Assembly (NCBI RefSeq): GCF_028735875.1
Contig: NZ_CP117834.1
Span: forward strand, 1,724,001 to 1,788,000
Reading direction: 5' to 3'
Origin: Shouchella hunanensis
GTDB taxonomy: Bacteria; Bacillota; Bacilli; Bacillales; Bacillaceae_D
Length of the DNA stretch: 64,000 nt
Part shown: positions 44,001-53,061 of the stretch, piece after piece
Layout of the letters: every line of letters begins with the position of its first letter
How positions within the stretch are numbered: the stretch's first letter is position 1
The notes under the pieces: generated by a model
Databases searched by the model: none
What the model was told of the DNA's origin: nothing
Seen by the model: only the letters and a program-made list of their open reading frames with translations
Program-made: the position numbers and the translations under genes

Positions 44001-47000
44001 CACAGCTAACAGAAGCGATTCAGCTCCCATCGCAATGGGATGGTCGAGTGGATGTATATTATAGTACGGCACTCACGCCGGAACGTGATGATTTAATAAG
44101 ACATACCAACTACCCTGACACAACAGAGCAACTATCTAATCCTGAAGGGGCACAGGCACCGAATTGGGTCTTGGCATCTGAGGTCGACGATTGGTCTTCC
44201 GTTCACTCATTTAAGATTGAGCTCCGAGATGGAGTGGAATGGATTGATGGAGAAGATATCGCCATTGCTTTCTCGATGATGGCTCCAGAAGCAGCAGACG
44301 TTGACTCTAGTGTATTGGATAAAACGGTTAACCCTGCGCAAAGAGCCGCATGGAACTCTTTTGCCATCGCGACAGATCAAGGACAACCTGTTGAACCAGC
44401 AAGGGTTGGCGTGTACATGGATCTAGATAACTCTGTTCAACTAACGAAACAGAGTGAGGATGGAGAGCTTCTTGAGAGAGCCGTATTTACTCTAATCGAT
44501 GAAGCAGGAGAAGAGTTAGCAACAGGTTTAACTACCGATGAGAATGGAATTCTTGTCATTGAGGATCTTTTGCCTGGAAACTACGAATTAATTGAAACAG
44601 AGGCACCAATTGGTTATGTATTAGATGCTACACCTATTCCTTTTACCATTGAGTTGGCCGTTCAAGGTCAAATTGAACTGATAAAAGAGAATAGTCCCGT
44701 ACCAGGGTCTGTAGAACTACTTAAAATCGGAGAGGATGGCGAAACGCTTGAAGGAGCTGTTTTTAGCCTATTTGATGCAGAAGATAATGAACTACAAACT
44801 GGCCTAACAACAAACGAAGAAGGTCTATTAGTCGTAGAAGACTTAGTGCCAGGCAGCTACTATTTTGTAGAAACTGAGGCACCCTTTGGTTATGTGTTAG
44901 ACGATACACCATTACCATTTGACATCGTCTTTAACCAAGAAGCACAGGTAGAAGTAACGAAAGAAAACACGTTAATACCAGGTGCGGTTGAACTGACGAA
45001 GGAAGATGAGGATGGAACGATTCTTGAAGGCGTGGAGTTTGAACTTCAGGATCGTGATGGCAATACAGTGCGTGAAGGTTTGTTTACGGATGAGGAAGGT
45101 AAACTTTTCATTGACGATTTATCACCAGGAAGTTATCAACTAGTGGAAACAGCAACATTCCCAGGATATGAGCTGGATCCAACACCAATTCCATTTGAGA
45201 TTGGCTTAGGACAAACAACCGTAACGGAAGTAAGCTTTGTGAACGAGTTTACGCCAGGGTCGGTCGGTTTAACAAAAGTTGGAGAGAATGAAGAGACGCT
45301 CGAAGGAGCTGTCTTTAGCTTATTTGATGCGGATGACAATGAACTGCAAACGGGTCTAACAACCAATGAAGAAGGGCGGTTAGTTGTAGAAGATTTAGCA
45401 CCAGGCAGCTACTACTTTGTTGAGACTGAGGCACCGTTTGGTTATGTGCTAGACGATACACCATTGGCCTTTGAAATTGACTTTAACCAAGAAGCGCAAC
45501 TGGAGTTAACAAGAGAAAATGTCTTGATTCCGGGTGCGGTTGAATTAACAAAAGTTGATGAAGAAGGAACCATTCTTGAAGGCGTAGAGTTTGAGCTTCA
45601 GGACAGTGACGGTAGTGTGCTACGTGAAGGATTACTCACAGATGAAGAAGGTAAACTTTTCATTGACGATTTAACACCAGGTAGCTATCAACTGGTTGAA
45701 ACAGCAACACTCCCAGGATATGAGCTAGATCCAACACCGATTCCATTTGAAATTGGTTTAGGGGAGACGGCAGTAGGTGAACTTAGCTTCATTAATGAGT
45801 TTACGCCAGGATCGGTTAGCTTAGAAAAAGTTGGGCAAGACGGGGTAGTGCTTGAAGGAGCGGTCTTCAGTTTATTTGATCGTGAAGACAATGAACTACA
45901 AACGGACCTAACAACGAACGAAGAAGGACGAGTGATAGTAGAAAATTTAGCACCGGGAACCTACTATTTTGTAGAAACAGAAGCACCATTTGGCTATGAG
46001 TTGGATGACACGCCATTAGAGTTCGAAATCATCTTTAATCAAGAATCAGAGCTGGAGTTAACGAAAGAAAATACAGTGATTCCAGGTGCTATTGAATTGA
46101 TAAAAGAGGATGAAGAAGGAACGATTTTAGAAGGTGTGGAATTTGAACTTCAAGATAACGATGGCAATACAGTACGTGAAGGTCTGCTTACGGATGAAGA
46201 AGGTAAACTTTTCATTGACGAACTGGTACCAGGAAGCTATCAGCTAGTCGAAATAGCTACACTTCCGGGATATGTATTAGATCCAACCCCAATTCCTTTT
46301 GAGATTACACTTGGTCAAACTGAAACCGTCGAACGAAGCTTTGTAAATGAGTTTAGCTCAGGTTCTGTCGGATTGACAAAGGTTGGAGAGAGTGGCGAAA
46401 CACTCGAGGGGGCAGTCTTCAGTTTGTTTGATACAGAGGGGAACGAGCTTGAAGCGGGTTTAACAACCGATGAAGACGGAAGAATTGTTGTTGAAAATCT
46501 TGAACCGGGAAGCTACTATTTCGTTGAGACTGAAGCGCCATTCGGTTATGAGTTGGATGATACGCCGCTAGCGTTTGAAATTGTGTTTAATCAAGAGGTG
46601 CAACTGGAGCTGACGAAGGAAAACACCTTGATTCCAGGAGCTATTGAGCTAACTAAAGTGGATGAAGATGGGACTATTTTAGAAGGTGTGGAATTTGAGC
46701 TTCAAGATAGCGAAGGAAACACCTTGCGTGAAGGATTACTTTCAAACGAAGAAGGTAAGCTGCTTATTGATGATTTAGCACCAGGACATTATCAACTTAT
46801 TGAAACAGCGACGCTTCCAGGCTACGAGCTAGATTCAACACCGATTGTCTTTGAAATTGGATTAGGTGAGACAACGGTAGGAGAACTTCGCTTTGTCAAC
46901 GAATTCACGCCAGGATCGGTCGGACTGACTAAGGTCGATCAAGAAGGAGAAACCCTTGAAGGAGCGGTCTTCAGCTTATTCGATGTAGAAGACATTGAAT

Positions 47001-49081
47001 TGAAAACAGGACTAACAACAGGTGAAGATGGTCGCTTAGTCGTAGAGGGATTAGCACCAGGAAACTACTACTTTGTAGAAACAGAAGCACCATTTGGATA
47101 TGAGCTGGACGCTACACCACTCGAGTTTGAGATTGTATTCAATCAAGAAGCACAGCTAGAGGTAACAAAAGAAAATGTATTGATCTTAGGTTCCGTAGCA
47201 TTAACAAAAGTGAACGAAAATGGAACGGATCTTGAAGGGGTAGAATTTGAACTCCAGGACACTGAAGGAAATACACTGCGTGAAGGGCTGCTCACAGACG
47301 AGAATGGTGTGCTGTTGTTAGATGATTTAGCACCAGGCGGCTATCAATTCATTGAGACAGCAACGATTCCAGGATATGTGTTAGATCCAACGCCGATTTC
47401 CTTTGAGGTTGAACTAGGTCCAACGGAGATCATTGAATTGAGTTTCGTCAATGAATTTACACTAGGCTCTGTCGGACTGACTAAGGTTGATGAAGAGGGA
47501 GAAACGCTTGAAGGAGCAGTCTTCAGTTTATTCGATGCAGAAGACAATGAACTTCAAACGGGTATCATAACAGATGAAGAAGGACGTTTAGTTGTAGAAG
47601 AGTTAGCGCCAGGAACGTACTATTTTGTCGAAACAGAAGCACCATTTGGGTATGAACTTGATAACACGCCGCTTGAATTCGAGATTGTCTTTAATCAAGA
47701 AGCACAGCTGGAATTAACAAAGGAAAATACTTTAATCCCAGGAGCTATTGAACTGACGAAAGAGGACGAAGATGGGGCAGTTCTAGAGGGAGTTGAGTTT
47801 GAGCTTCAAGATAGCGAAGGAAGCGTGCTGCGAGAAGGATTACTGACAAACGAGGAAGGTAAGCTGCTTATTGATGATTTAGCTCCAGGGAACTATCAAT
47901 TGGTAGAAACCATGACACTTCCTGGGTACGAATTAGATCCAACGCCGATTGTCTTTGAAATTGGATTAGGGGAAACAACCGTTACAGAAGTAAGCTTTGT
48001 GAATGAATTTACACCAGGATCTGTTGGACTGACAAAGGTTAATAAAGAAGGAGCAACGCTTGAGGGAGCAGTCTTCAGCTTATTTGATGCAGAAGACAAT
48101 GAACTCGAAACGGGCTTAACAACAGATGAAGAAGGACGATTAGTCGTAGAGGAATTAACATTAGGAACCTACTATTTTGTCGAAACAGAAGCACCGGAAG
48201 GGTATGAACTTGATAACACGCCGCTTGAATTCGAGATTGTCTTTAACCAAGAAGTTCAACTGGAAGTTATAAAGGAAAACTCTGCAAGCCCGGGCGCCGT
48301 TGAACTGACAAAAGTGGATGAAGAGGGAGAGACACTCGAAGGAGCTGTCTTCACTCTATATGACTCTGAAGATAACGAACTCCAAACCGGTTTAACCACA
48401 GACGAAGAAGGCAAACTAGTGGTCAATGATTTATCCCCAGGCAGCTACTACTTTGTAGAAACGGAAGCACCGTTTGGCTACGAGCTCGATGAAACGCAAC
48501 TAGCATTCGAAATAGAGTTTAATCAACAGGAAGTCGTGATGGTAGAAGCCGTCAATCAGTTGATTTTAGGTAATGTTACGATTATTAAAGTTGATTCTGA
48601 AAGCGATGCAACGTTGCAGGGTGCTGAATTTGAAATTCGAAATGATGAAGATCAAGTAGTGGAGACAGTAACTACAAATAACCTTGGGTTAGTAGATGTT
48701 CAAGGTTTAACTCCAGGCGACTATCAATTGATTGAAACAAAAGCGCCTGACGGTTATCAAAAGTTAGAGGATGAAATTAGATTTACGGTGCAGGTTGGAG
48801 CGGAAGAAATTTTGGAGCTAGTCGTGCAAAATACGAAAGAACCGACAGAAGAGCTGACTCCTCCACCACCATCTGAAACACCAGATCCACCAACTACACC
48901 AGAACCACCATATGAACCATCTGAAACGGCCCCAACGGATGACAAATCAGAGGATTTGCCTAAAACATTACCTCAAACAGGGGAAGAGTGGTTTAGATAT
49001 CTATTAATAGCAGGTTCGTTATTCATTATCTGCGGAAGTCTGTTACTAGTGTTTAATCGAAGAAAGGTTATAAGTGCTTAA
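41033..49081 (+). CDS. Giant LPXTG cell-wall surface protein with SpaA/CnaB-type repeats
   Basis: 2682 residues. Order: signal peptide (1-34), short N-terminal region, Ser/Glu/Asp-rich linker (about 150-235), a large non-repetitive head (about 240-1130) built of immunoglobulin-like beta domains that look like DUF11/adhesin modules, then sixteen 92-residue SpaA/CnaB-type units (about 1132-2603), a Pro/Thr-rich wall-spanning stretch, LPQTG (2646-2650), a membrane helix and a basic tail. Units contain the expected isopeptide residues: Lys in LTKV, Glu in VETEAP, Asn in KEN or VNEF. Each unit would be self-crosslinked. AGGAGGG-like site before the ATG. It is followed by a sortase gene whose start lies 20 bp beyond; the two form one unit. 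Confidence 0.92.
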   Translation: MRRQKGVKKSFIVILIFLILFSPYGQIGLTQASEREFNEEVDISVQGVPTEEQVILNVETTYSNLVNLEFILPDGIKYDEESTKALKSDSTMIYNNEENSLNIHKEELSPLSATIILTGFNVGENSLEVRGHLNDGSTESLDFFVTVESDPSDADEGLKESGTEENKENNSDQSDASRSGDDEGVEEANPESDKSEESSDVNSEDSSSEEESKQQKETNQGEDGNDDQDEPIFKPMVGDLNVDIDVSPLNANVLAGNDAAYKLVFKTTGSITEYTNAIIIVDLPLSSEVNFNQSLSELRIAGVEPTFDSESSQLIYQFDTLQAGQTYENIIKLQTTNGLIASGTELDVQASFQADQFEPVQDLATVVIDASTTISASKRYTEARGNDRNIPIPNSQTVWEMNVDIPKTNIGQNYLEPGSQITVVDTLPNGLSYQSTITGPEPEQNGNTLVWTFEAPSIEEQAAAEDTLFNTELEVVLTVGRNTVDQTLTNHVDVSAKFIGEDNENSVNANHSVTIADSDKATGEIRGSVFIPGHIGPIDERGNIGSNTNRDPNPLVYDDALLAFYHNISPLHESNEGDFRAYTTVMNIDENLVFKEMRTGGSGARFIYRPTNQFPEGVPFLDPPRFNIEADVNGERLVLIEDAEIRRIYTRNDLGIEADARVSAIYLNFTHAPSGMGGAHPTYYFDVEPGYVGSVTNEFDVFGIGGEGTSFGKGTNGRHYGSNTIATPRSAQIAPRPTDQPPIATVDVELTNHQGSYVDFGDNRMRVNLNTENSSTLAMSEPLEAVVLLPPGVTISDDPDAEFIDADGNASDGTYEIVSDNYNDTGRQLVKFNWTDRLLRPSNNLTSEITIQINEGASNVLSFDVYGFSGDEELTVPSVDNPGLTDTILQTDVEDLNGNGSTDQPRLKSGNEYYMSGQYNIQTEKLVRGELDDEFTTFGRTVPGGAIDYQLTLTNTTGSTISTMTLMDVLPSVGDLGITDNIDRGSQFTPQLTEAIQLPSQWDGRVDVYYSTALTPERDDLIRHTNYPDTTEQLSNPEGAQAPNWVLASEVDDWSSVHSFKIELRDGVEWIDGEDIAIAFSMMAPEAADVDSSVLDKTVNPAQRAAWNSFAIATDQGQPVEPARVGVYMDLDNSVQLTKQSEDGELLERAVFTLIDEAGEELATGLTTDENGILVIEDLLPGNYELIETEAPIGYVLDATPIPFTIELAVQGQIELIKENSPVPGSVELLKIGEDGETLEGAVFSLFDAEDNELQTGLTTNEEGLLVVEDLVPGSYYFVETEAPFGYVLDDTPLPFDIVFNQEAQVEVTKENTLIPGAVELTKEDEDGTILEGVEFELQDRDGNTVREGLFTDEEGKLFIDDLSPGSYQLVETATFPGYELDPTPIPFEIGLGQTTVTEVSFVNEFTPGSVGLTKVGENEETLEGAVFSLFDADDNELQTGLTTNEEGRLVVEDLAPGSYYFVETEAPFGYVLDDTPLAFEIDFNQEAQLELTRENVLIPGAVELTKVDEEGTILEGVEFELQDSDGSVLREGLLTDEEGKLFIDDLTPGSYQLVETATLPGYELDPTPIPFEIGLGETAVGELSFINEFTPGSVSLEKVGQDGVVLEGAVFSLFDREDNELQTDLTTNEEGRVIVENLAPGTYYFVETEAPFGYELDDTPLEFEIIFNQESELELTKENTVIPGAIELIKEDEEGTILEGVEFELQDNDGNTVREGLLTDEEGKLFIDELVPGSYQLVEIATLPGYVLDPTPIPFEITLGQTETVERSFVNEFSSGSVGLTKVGESGETLEGAVFSLFDTEGNELEAGLTTDEDGRIVVENLEPGSYYFVETEAPFGYELDDTPLAFEIVFNQEVQLELTKENTLIPGAIELTKVDEDGTILEGVEFELQDSEGNTLREGLLSNEEGKLLIDDLAPGHYQLIETATLPGYELDSTPIVFEIGLGETTVGELRFVNEFTPGSVGLTKVDQEGETLEGAVFSLFDVEDIELKTGLTTGEDGRLVVEGLAPGNYYFVETEAPFGYELDATPLEFEIVFNQEAQLEVTKENVLILGSVALTKVNENGTDLEGVEFELQDTEGNTLREGLLTDENGVLLLDDLAPGGYQFIETATIPGYVLDPTPISFEVELGPTEIIELSFVNEFTLGSVGLTKVDEEGETLEGAVFSLFDAEDNELQTGIITDEEGRLVVEELAPGTYYFVETEAPFGYELDNTPLEFEIVFNQEAQLELTKENTLIPGAIELTKEDEDGAVLEGVEFELQDSEGSVLREGLLTNEEGKLLIDDLAPGNYQLVETMTLPGYELDPTPIVFEIGLGETTVTEVSFVNEFTPGSVGLTKVNKEGATLEGAVFSLFDAEDNELETGLTTDEEGRLVVEELTLGTYYFVETEAPEGYELDNTPLEFEIVFNQEVQLEVIKENSASPGAVELTKVDEEGETLEGAVFTLYDSEDNELQTGLTTDEEGKLVVNDLSPGSYYFVETEAPFGYELDETQLAFEIEFNQQEVVMVEAVNQLILGNVTIIKVDSESDATLQGAEFEIRNDEDQVVETVTTNNLGLVDVQGLTPGDYQLIETKAPDGYQKLEDEIRFTVQVGAEEILELVVQNTKEPTEELTPPPPSETPDPPTTPEPPYEPSETAPTDDKSEDLPKTLPQTGEEWFRYLLIAGSLFIICGSLLLVFNRRKVISA
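44426..48841 (+). repeat. Tandem array of sixteen 276-bp units in the surface protein gene
   Basis: Unit boundaries fall exactly every 276 bp (44702, 44978, 45254, ... 48290, 48566) with no insertion or deletion among units 2-15. Two subtypes alternate: type A (PGSVGLTKV, EGAVFSLFD, VETEAPFGY) and type B (PGAVELTKV, EGVEFELQD, VETATLPGY), giving a 552-bp higher period. Units 1 and 16 are divergent caps, and unit 15 is type A after type A, breaking the alternation. Confidence 0.9.
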
Positions 49082-49100
49082 ATCAGAAGGAGTGAGTTCA

Positions 49101-49664
49101 ATGAGAAATGTAAAAGTAACAACAGGTATTGTGTCCATACTCATTGGACTCATACTTGTTTCCATTCCGCTTTATCAAGAATGGAAAACAGGAAAAGAAA
49201 TTGAGAAGTTAACTCAGGCTGTAAACCTTATTTCAAATGAAGCAAGCGCGCAAACAATGGACGAAGAGTTTGCGTATGCGAAGGATGTTATTTGGTTGGA
49301 GATTCCAGATATTGATCTTAATCAAATGATTTTACCGGAGACAACAGAAGACAATTTGAGTCTAGGGCTAACACAGATTAAACCTAATCAAGTTCCAGGA
49401 GAAGGGAATTTCACGGTTGCGGGTCACAGGGGCTATAGAGGGGACCGTTTTTTTCGGAATCTTCCTGAAGTACCTATAGGCTCAAAAGTAAATCTGATAG
49501 TAGGGGACCAAACGTACACCTATGAAATTATGACGTCTCAAATCATTGAGCCGACGCAGACAGACATATTATTAGATGAAGAAGGCAAAAATGAAATTAC
49601 GTTGATTACATGCACAGTTGATGGCAAACAAAGAGTTGCTCTTAAAGGGCTTCTGTTAACTTAA
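49101..49664 (+). CDS. Sortase (class D-like) paired with the surface protein
   Basis: A 187-residue membrane-anchored transpeptidase (one N-terminal span, about 5-28). The catalytic triad is complete: His in VAGHRGYRGD, Cys in LITCTVDG and Arg in KQRVALKG. The order HxxxxR and TLxTC are standard sortase motifs. I choose the ATG at 49101, after AGAAGGAGTG; an in-frame start at 49074 would overlap the surface protein gene. It most likely anchors the adjacent LPQTG protein to the wall. Class D assignment is from general appearance; a class C-like or housekeeping-like enzyme cannot be excluded. Confidence 0.87.
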   Translation: MRNVKVTTGIVSILIGLILVSIPLYQEWKTGKEIEKLTQAVNLISNEASAQTMDEEFAYAKDVIWLEIPDIDLNQMILPETTEDNLSLGLTQIKPNQVPGEGNFTVAGHRGYRGDRFFRNLPEVPIGSKVNLIVGDQTYTYEIMTSQIIEPTQTDILLDEEGKNEITLITCTVDGKQRVALKGLLLT

Positions 49665-49720
49665 CAGGAGAGAAAACGGTTCATTTAAATGCCATGAGGA
49701 AAAGAAGAACTTATCTAATT

Positions 49721-49745
49721 AAAAAAGGCCATTATGGCCTTTTTT
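49721..49745. terminator. Terminator after the sortase gene
   Basis: AAAAAAGGCCATTATGGCCTTTTTT, a perfect palindrome with A and T runs on both sides, usable in either direction. Confidence 0.85.
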
Positions 49746-49819
49746 AATTTGTAGTAAGGAATCATTAGACGCTTATGAAGAGATGTGCTCGATAAGTAGC
49801 ATATATAGTCATTACCAGT

Positions 49820-49853
49820 AGTCAGACTCTATTCATTGTCTGACTGCTTTTTT
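49820..49853 (+). terminator. Second hairpin terminator
   Basis: AGTCAGAC and GTCTGACT form an eight-bp stem followed by GCTTTTTT. It lies 75 bp after the first, and could end a short transcript starting between the two. The 520-bp gap 49665-50179 otherwise contains no gene I can support. Confidence 0.65.
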
Positions 49854-50179
49854 AGAGATGACGAAAATGTCACATGAACCTTTGATTTGTCATCTGAATC
49901 GCACGACGTAGAGTAAAGAAAGAATTAGAGTATAGTTATACCAACTTACTTAGAATGTACCAAATGATACATCTGAAACGAAATGAAAGGAAGTTCATCT
50001 TATAGCTAGAGGAGAGGTGCTCAACAGTCATAAAAATCAGACCATTGTAAAACAGGGTTCATTCGTTGCCATCTGTACGGCGTCTTGTTTTCTCAAAGTC
50101 ATCGAGGTTATATTAGCTGGGTTTACCAGTAGTAAAAAAGTACCTTGATAGGTGCTTTAATAGAGAGGAAGAAAAAGTT

Positions 50180-50494
50180 ATGAAAAAAACAATTAGTGTG
50201 TGTCTCGTTTTAGTCATTGCCATTGCCAGCCTATACTTCTTTTCCCGTGAGACATTTGACCGCTTTAACCCATTGCTTACTGAAGAATATGTATTTGTTG
50301 AGGTTCAAGGCGAACCTACTGATGATGACGGACGGTATAAATATGATTTGGAAGGTGTGAATGAAGGGGGAGAGACGAAACGAGTCGTGTTCAGCGCTAG
50401 CACGAGGCTCGATCCAGGCACATTTGTAAGAGTGCTCGCTAAAGGGAGGTATTCAAAACAATATGAATTAATCAATGAAAGTGAAATGCCTTAG
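50180..50494 (+). CDS. YxeA family (DUF1093) exported protein
   Basis: A 104-residue protein with N-terminal signal/anchor (about residues 4-22) and one small OB-like domain (EYVFVEVQGEPTDDDGRYKY, KRVVFSAST, GTFVRVLAKG). It matches the YxeA/DUF1093 family common in Bacilli. An AGAGGAAG site precedes the ATG. Function unknown; extracytoplasmic. Confidence 0.8.
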   Translation: MKKTISVCLVLVIAIASLYFFSRETFDRFNPLLTEEYVFVEVQGEPTDDDGRYKYDLEGVNEGGETKRVVFSASTRLDPGTFVRVLAKGRYSKQYELINESEMP

Positions 50495-50653
50495 CGTGTG
50501 ACAAGTTTGACGGGACTGAACTTCAACATTTTGTATACTTTGTCATGTTAGAAGAAGCGTGTTTGTACATCACGCTTCTTTTTTATCTGTTAAAATGGGG
50601 CTACATAGGTCTAAGAACAAGAGACTTTCGAACAGGTTAGGGTGAGTATCTAA

Positions 50654-50923
50654 ATGAATGGTGAATCAACGAAACATACTAAAATGAATGAAAAAGATGC
50701 ACATCGTTTTAGCTCTCGTCATAGAGCGGAATTGGAACAAGATAGGGTGTGTGGGTGTTTCTTTTGCATCAAGGTATTTGATCCAAAAGAGATTTATGAG
50801 TGGATTGATGACAACCAAACCGCCATTTGTCCTTACTGTGGTGTGGATTCTGTTATAGGTGAAAGTTCTGGATTTCCTATTACAGAATTATGTCTAAAAA
50901 GGCTAAATGATGACTGGTTTTAA
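50654..50923 (+). CDS. Small zinc-ribbon-like cytoplasmic protein
   Basis: An 89-residue soluble protein with four well placed cysteines: CGCFFC near residue 33 and CPYC near 62, in an arrangement like a zinc ribbon, followed by GVDSVIGESSGFPIT. This is a widely spread conserved hypothetical family in bacteria. An AGGGTGAG site precedes the ATG at 50654. No function is known to me. Confidence 0.65.
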   Translation: MNGESTKHTKMNEKDAHRFSSRHRAELEQDRVCGCFFCIKVFDPKEIYEWIDDNQTAICPYCGVDSVIGESSGFPITELCLKRLNDDWF

Positions 50924-50962
50924 TAGGGTGTATTTTTAGGAGTTAAGAATATGATGGGCTTC

Positions 50963-51229
50963 TCATGAAACGAATAAAAAATAAATGTAAATGGTCGCAA
51001 AGGACAGATACATGATTGGAACAGATACCAGAATACGTTTAGTTAAAAGTCCAATGAGTAGTCCAATTAACCATGTGATAAGAATGATGAAAGCTTGGGG
51101 AAAAGCAAACGTGTGGTCTATATGACTTTCGGCAATCGTACCTGATGCTAAGAAAGTAGATAAAGCAAATGCAATAGCGAAACTTGGAATGGCATTAATC
51201 AGAATAATTTTATGCTCCCTTGATTCCAT
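50963..51229 (-). CDS. Small membrane protein, three spans
   Basis: An 88-residue hydrophobic protein with three predicted spans (about 10-28, 43-62, 68-87). A perfect AAGGAGG site precedes the ATG, supporting expression. No family recognised. Confidence 0.6.
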   Translation of the reverse strand: MESREHKIILINAIPSFAIAFALSTFLASGTIAESHIDHTFAFPQAFIILITWLIGLLIGLLTKRILVSVPIMYLSFATIYIYFLFVS

Positions 51230-51309
51230 ACGTAGATTCCTCCTTCAACGCCAATTATTTTGTTCTATCATCTTATGAATTTCTAAATGAATTTGCCCAA
51301 ACATTTCTT

Positions 51310-51837
51310 TTAATAGGTAAACCTGGTATCGTCTCTAATAGTTGAAAGGACTTCATTCAAGGCTGAGGGGTGTATAGAGGTTGTATCATACACAAAGCGT
51401 TGATCAATCTTCTTCCTTGTGAACATTTCTGCTAATTCTAAACACCTTGCACCCATCTGATGTTCTTTTTCTCTTAAAGCGTCTCTTCTTATGAGTTCAG
51501 CGCGATCGACCCATAAGACAACATACTTTATCTCAACATCTTTAACATGGGAACAAAGTTTACGAGAAAATGTTTCTACTTCTTCTGGAAAGGCGACGTA
51601 ATCTATAATGACATGCTTGCGCGCTTGAACGAAATTAATACTTAAATCAGCAATATTTTCCCAAGTGAGTGTTAATGATTCCTCGCTTTCCCATGGTGGG
51701 ACATAGCCACCAACGACCATATGATGAATGAGATCACCTTTAATGTAAGCACTGTGATGAAACTGTTTTGCGAGTTTGTTGGAAGTAGTCGATTTGCCAA
51801 CGCCTGCTGGTCCAGAAATAATATAGATTTGAGTCAT
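51310..51837 (-). CDS. P-loop kinase/AAA-type NTPase
   Basis: A 175-residue P-loop protein: Walker A GPAGVGKST at residues 8-16 and a LID-like region with charged residues (RRDALREKEHQMGAR). The size and layout resemble shikimate kinase/CPT-type small kinases and the AAA_18/AAA_33 group that phosphorylate small molecules or sit next to resistance genes. The ATG follows AAAAGGTG. Substrate unknown. Confidence 0.72.
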   Translation of the reverse strand: MTQIYIISGPAGVGKSTTSNKLAKQFHHSAYIKGDLIHHMVVGGYVPPWESEESLTLTWENIADLSINFVQARKHVIIDYVAFPEEVETFSRKLCSHVKDVEIKYVVLWVDRAELIRRDALREKEHQMGARCLELAEMFTRKKIDQRFVYDTTSIHPSALNEVLSTIRDDTRFTY

Positions 51838-51990
51838 TCGTTTATCACCTTTTCTTTAATAGTCGTCATTGTGGTTTAGAAGTCATGACAAAGAATGTAG
51901 CTACTGAGAGTATTCTAAATGCGTGTGTTCTTATCATGTAGGATTGCTTTTTTATCACACATTTCTCCCTATGTTGTTTGTTCTTTACAC

Positions 51991-52152
51991 TTTATTCCCA
52001 AGCGGCTTATCGATAAACGTGTATTATTGTTTAAGTATTCCGTTTATTTTGATGTATACTCTGATTATAAATTTATTCCCAAGCGGCTTATCGATAAACG
52101 TGTATTATTGTTTAAGTATTCCGTTTATTTTGATGTATACTCTGATTATAAA
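51991..52152 (+). repeat. Exact 81-bp tandem duplication upstream of mepB-like gene
   Basis: The 81 bp beginning TTTATTCCCAAGCGGC and ending TGATTATAAA occur twice in direct tandem (51991-52071 and 52072-52152) with no visible mismatch. Each copy contains a TATACT -10-like box. The duplication ends 60 bp before the MepB-family gene. Because 81 is a multiple of three, open reading frames run through both copies on the plus strand, but they have no coding character. Confidence 0.92.
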
Positions 52153-52213
52153 CGGGATCCGTATAAATTTAAATACAAGAGCTGAGTAAAGGAATCAATT
52201 GGAGGCGTGATGG

Positions 52214-52711
52214 GTGAAAAATTTTTATGAATCTCTTTCTTATATAAACGACACAATCTATAAACCGATTGGATTATCAATTGAACGTGCACAAGGAGAA
52301 GAGCAGAACTCAAGATATGGAGCTGGTACATTCCGAACTCTTCATAAAACCATACGATTTAGAGTTGCGAATAACACACCAAACAAGATTGGCCAGTTTG
52401 TTGCTGTTTGGAAAAAGGATGACGCAAACAAAAATAGACCGTATACGTACGGTGAAGCACTCGATTTATTCGTTGTTACGGTATTTAAAAATCACTTCGA
52501 ATTTGGTCAGTTCGTATTTCCGAAAGACATTCTTGTGAAAAAGAACCTTTTGAAAACAGATACAACAAAAGGAAAAATGGGGTTTCGAGTATATCCTGAA
52601 TGGGACAGGCCGGTGAGTAAGCAAGGGTTGAAAACACAAGAGTGGCAGATGCCTTATTTTGTTTATATGAATGAGCAGAAAAGAGCCGAGATACTAAAAT
52701 TGTACGCTTGA
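52214..52711 (+). CDS. MepB family protein
   Basis: A 165-residue soluble protein matching the MepB family (the third gene of staphylococcal mepRAB), recognisable from GIGQFVAVWKK-like (NKIGQFVAVWKKD), FEFGQFVFPKDIL and KGKMGFRVYPEWD. MepB has no proven activity, though the fold resembles Vsr/EndA nucleases. The GTG at 52214 has a GGAGGCG site. It lies behind a duplicated promoter-like segment. A short spurious-looking 21-codon frame with AAAGGGAG at 52920 lies downstream; the rest of 52712-53061 is empty. Confidence 0.8.
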   Translation: MKNFYESLSYINDTIYKPIGLSIERAQGEEQNSRYGAGTFRTLHKTIRFRVANNTPNKIGQFVAVWKKDDANKNRPYTYGEALDLFVVTVFKNHFEFGQFVFPKDILVKKNLLKTDTTKGKMGFRVYPEWDRPVSKQGLKTQEWQMPYFVYMNEQKRAEILKLYA

Positions 52712-53061
52712 TGGATGGATCAGAAGTCGATGTAAGCTACATTGTACAAAGCCTTATGAATCGCTAGAAATTCTAGTAAACCGTGACGACAAACCGAGCT
52801 ATAGAGGGTATTAGTCAAGAAAACCTCTGTAGTTATATAAAGGTTGCTATTCTAAAACGTTCTTGGTACAGTTATGACTATCTATTACCTTCACTATAAA
52901 GAAAGGGAGTGTCTATACCGTGAAAAAGAAAATACTGGGCTTTTTATCGATGGGTTATGGGTACTCGACTGCTGTTTTTTATTGAGTAGACAGAAATTGG
53001 TGAGGTCTGTCTAATGAATATAAGAATACGCAGAAAAATTTATAGTGAATGAGGTCATGTT

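Noticed and set aside
45136-48099. Series of minus-strand frames of about 67-76 codons inside the surface protein
   Set aside because: They recur with the 276/552-bp repeat period, showing that they are by-products of the array and not genes.
44426-48841. Regularly spaced direct repeats considered as a CRISPR-like array
   Set aside because: The units are 276 bp, in frame and coding for SpaA/CnaB domains, without short repeats or unique spacers.
51919-52189. Plus-strand frames of 88 codons across the 81-bp duplication
   Set aside because: They stay open only because 81 is divisible by three; no ribosome site, and the peptides repeat themselves without domain character.
52920-52985. 21-codon frame with AAAGGGAGTG site (GTG start)
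   Set aside because: The ribosome site is good but the peptide is only a truncated signal-like sequence; without conservation data it cannot be called a gene.
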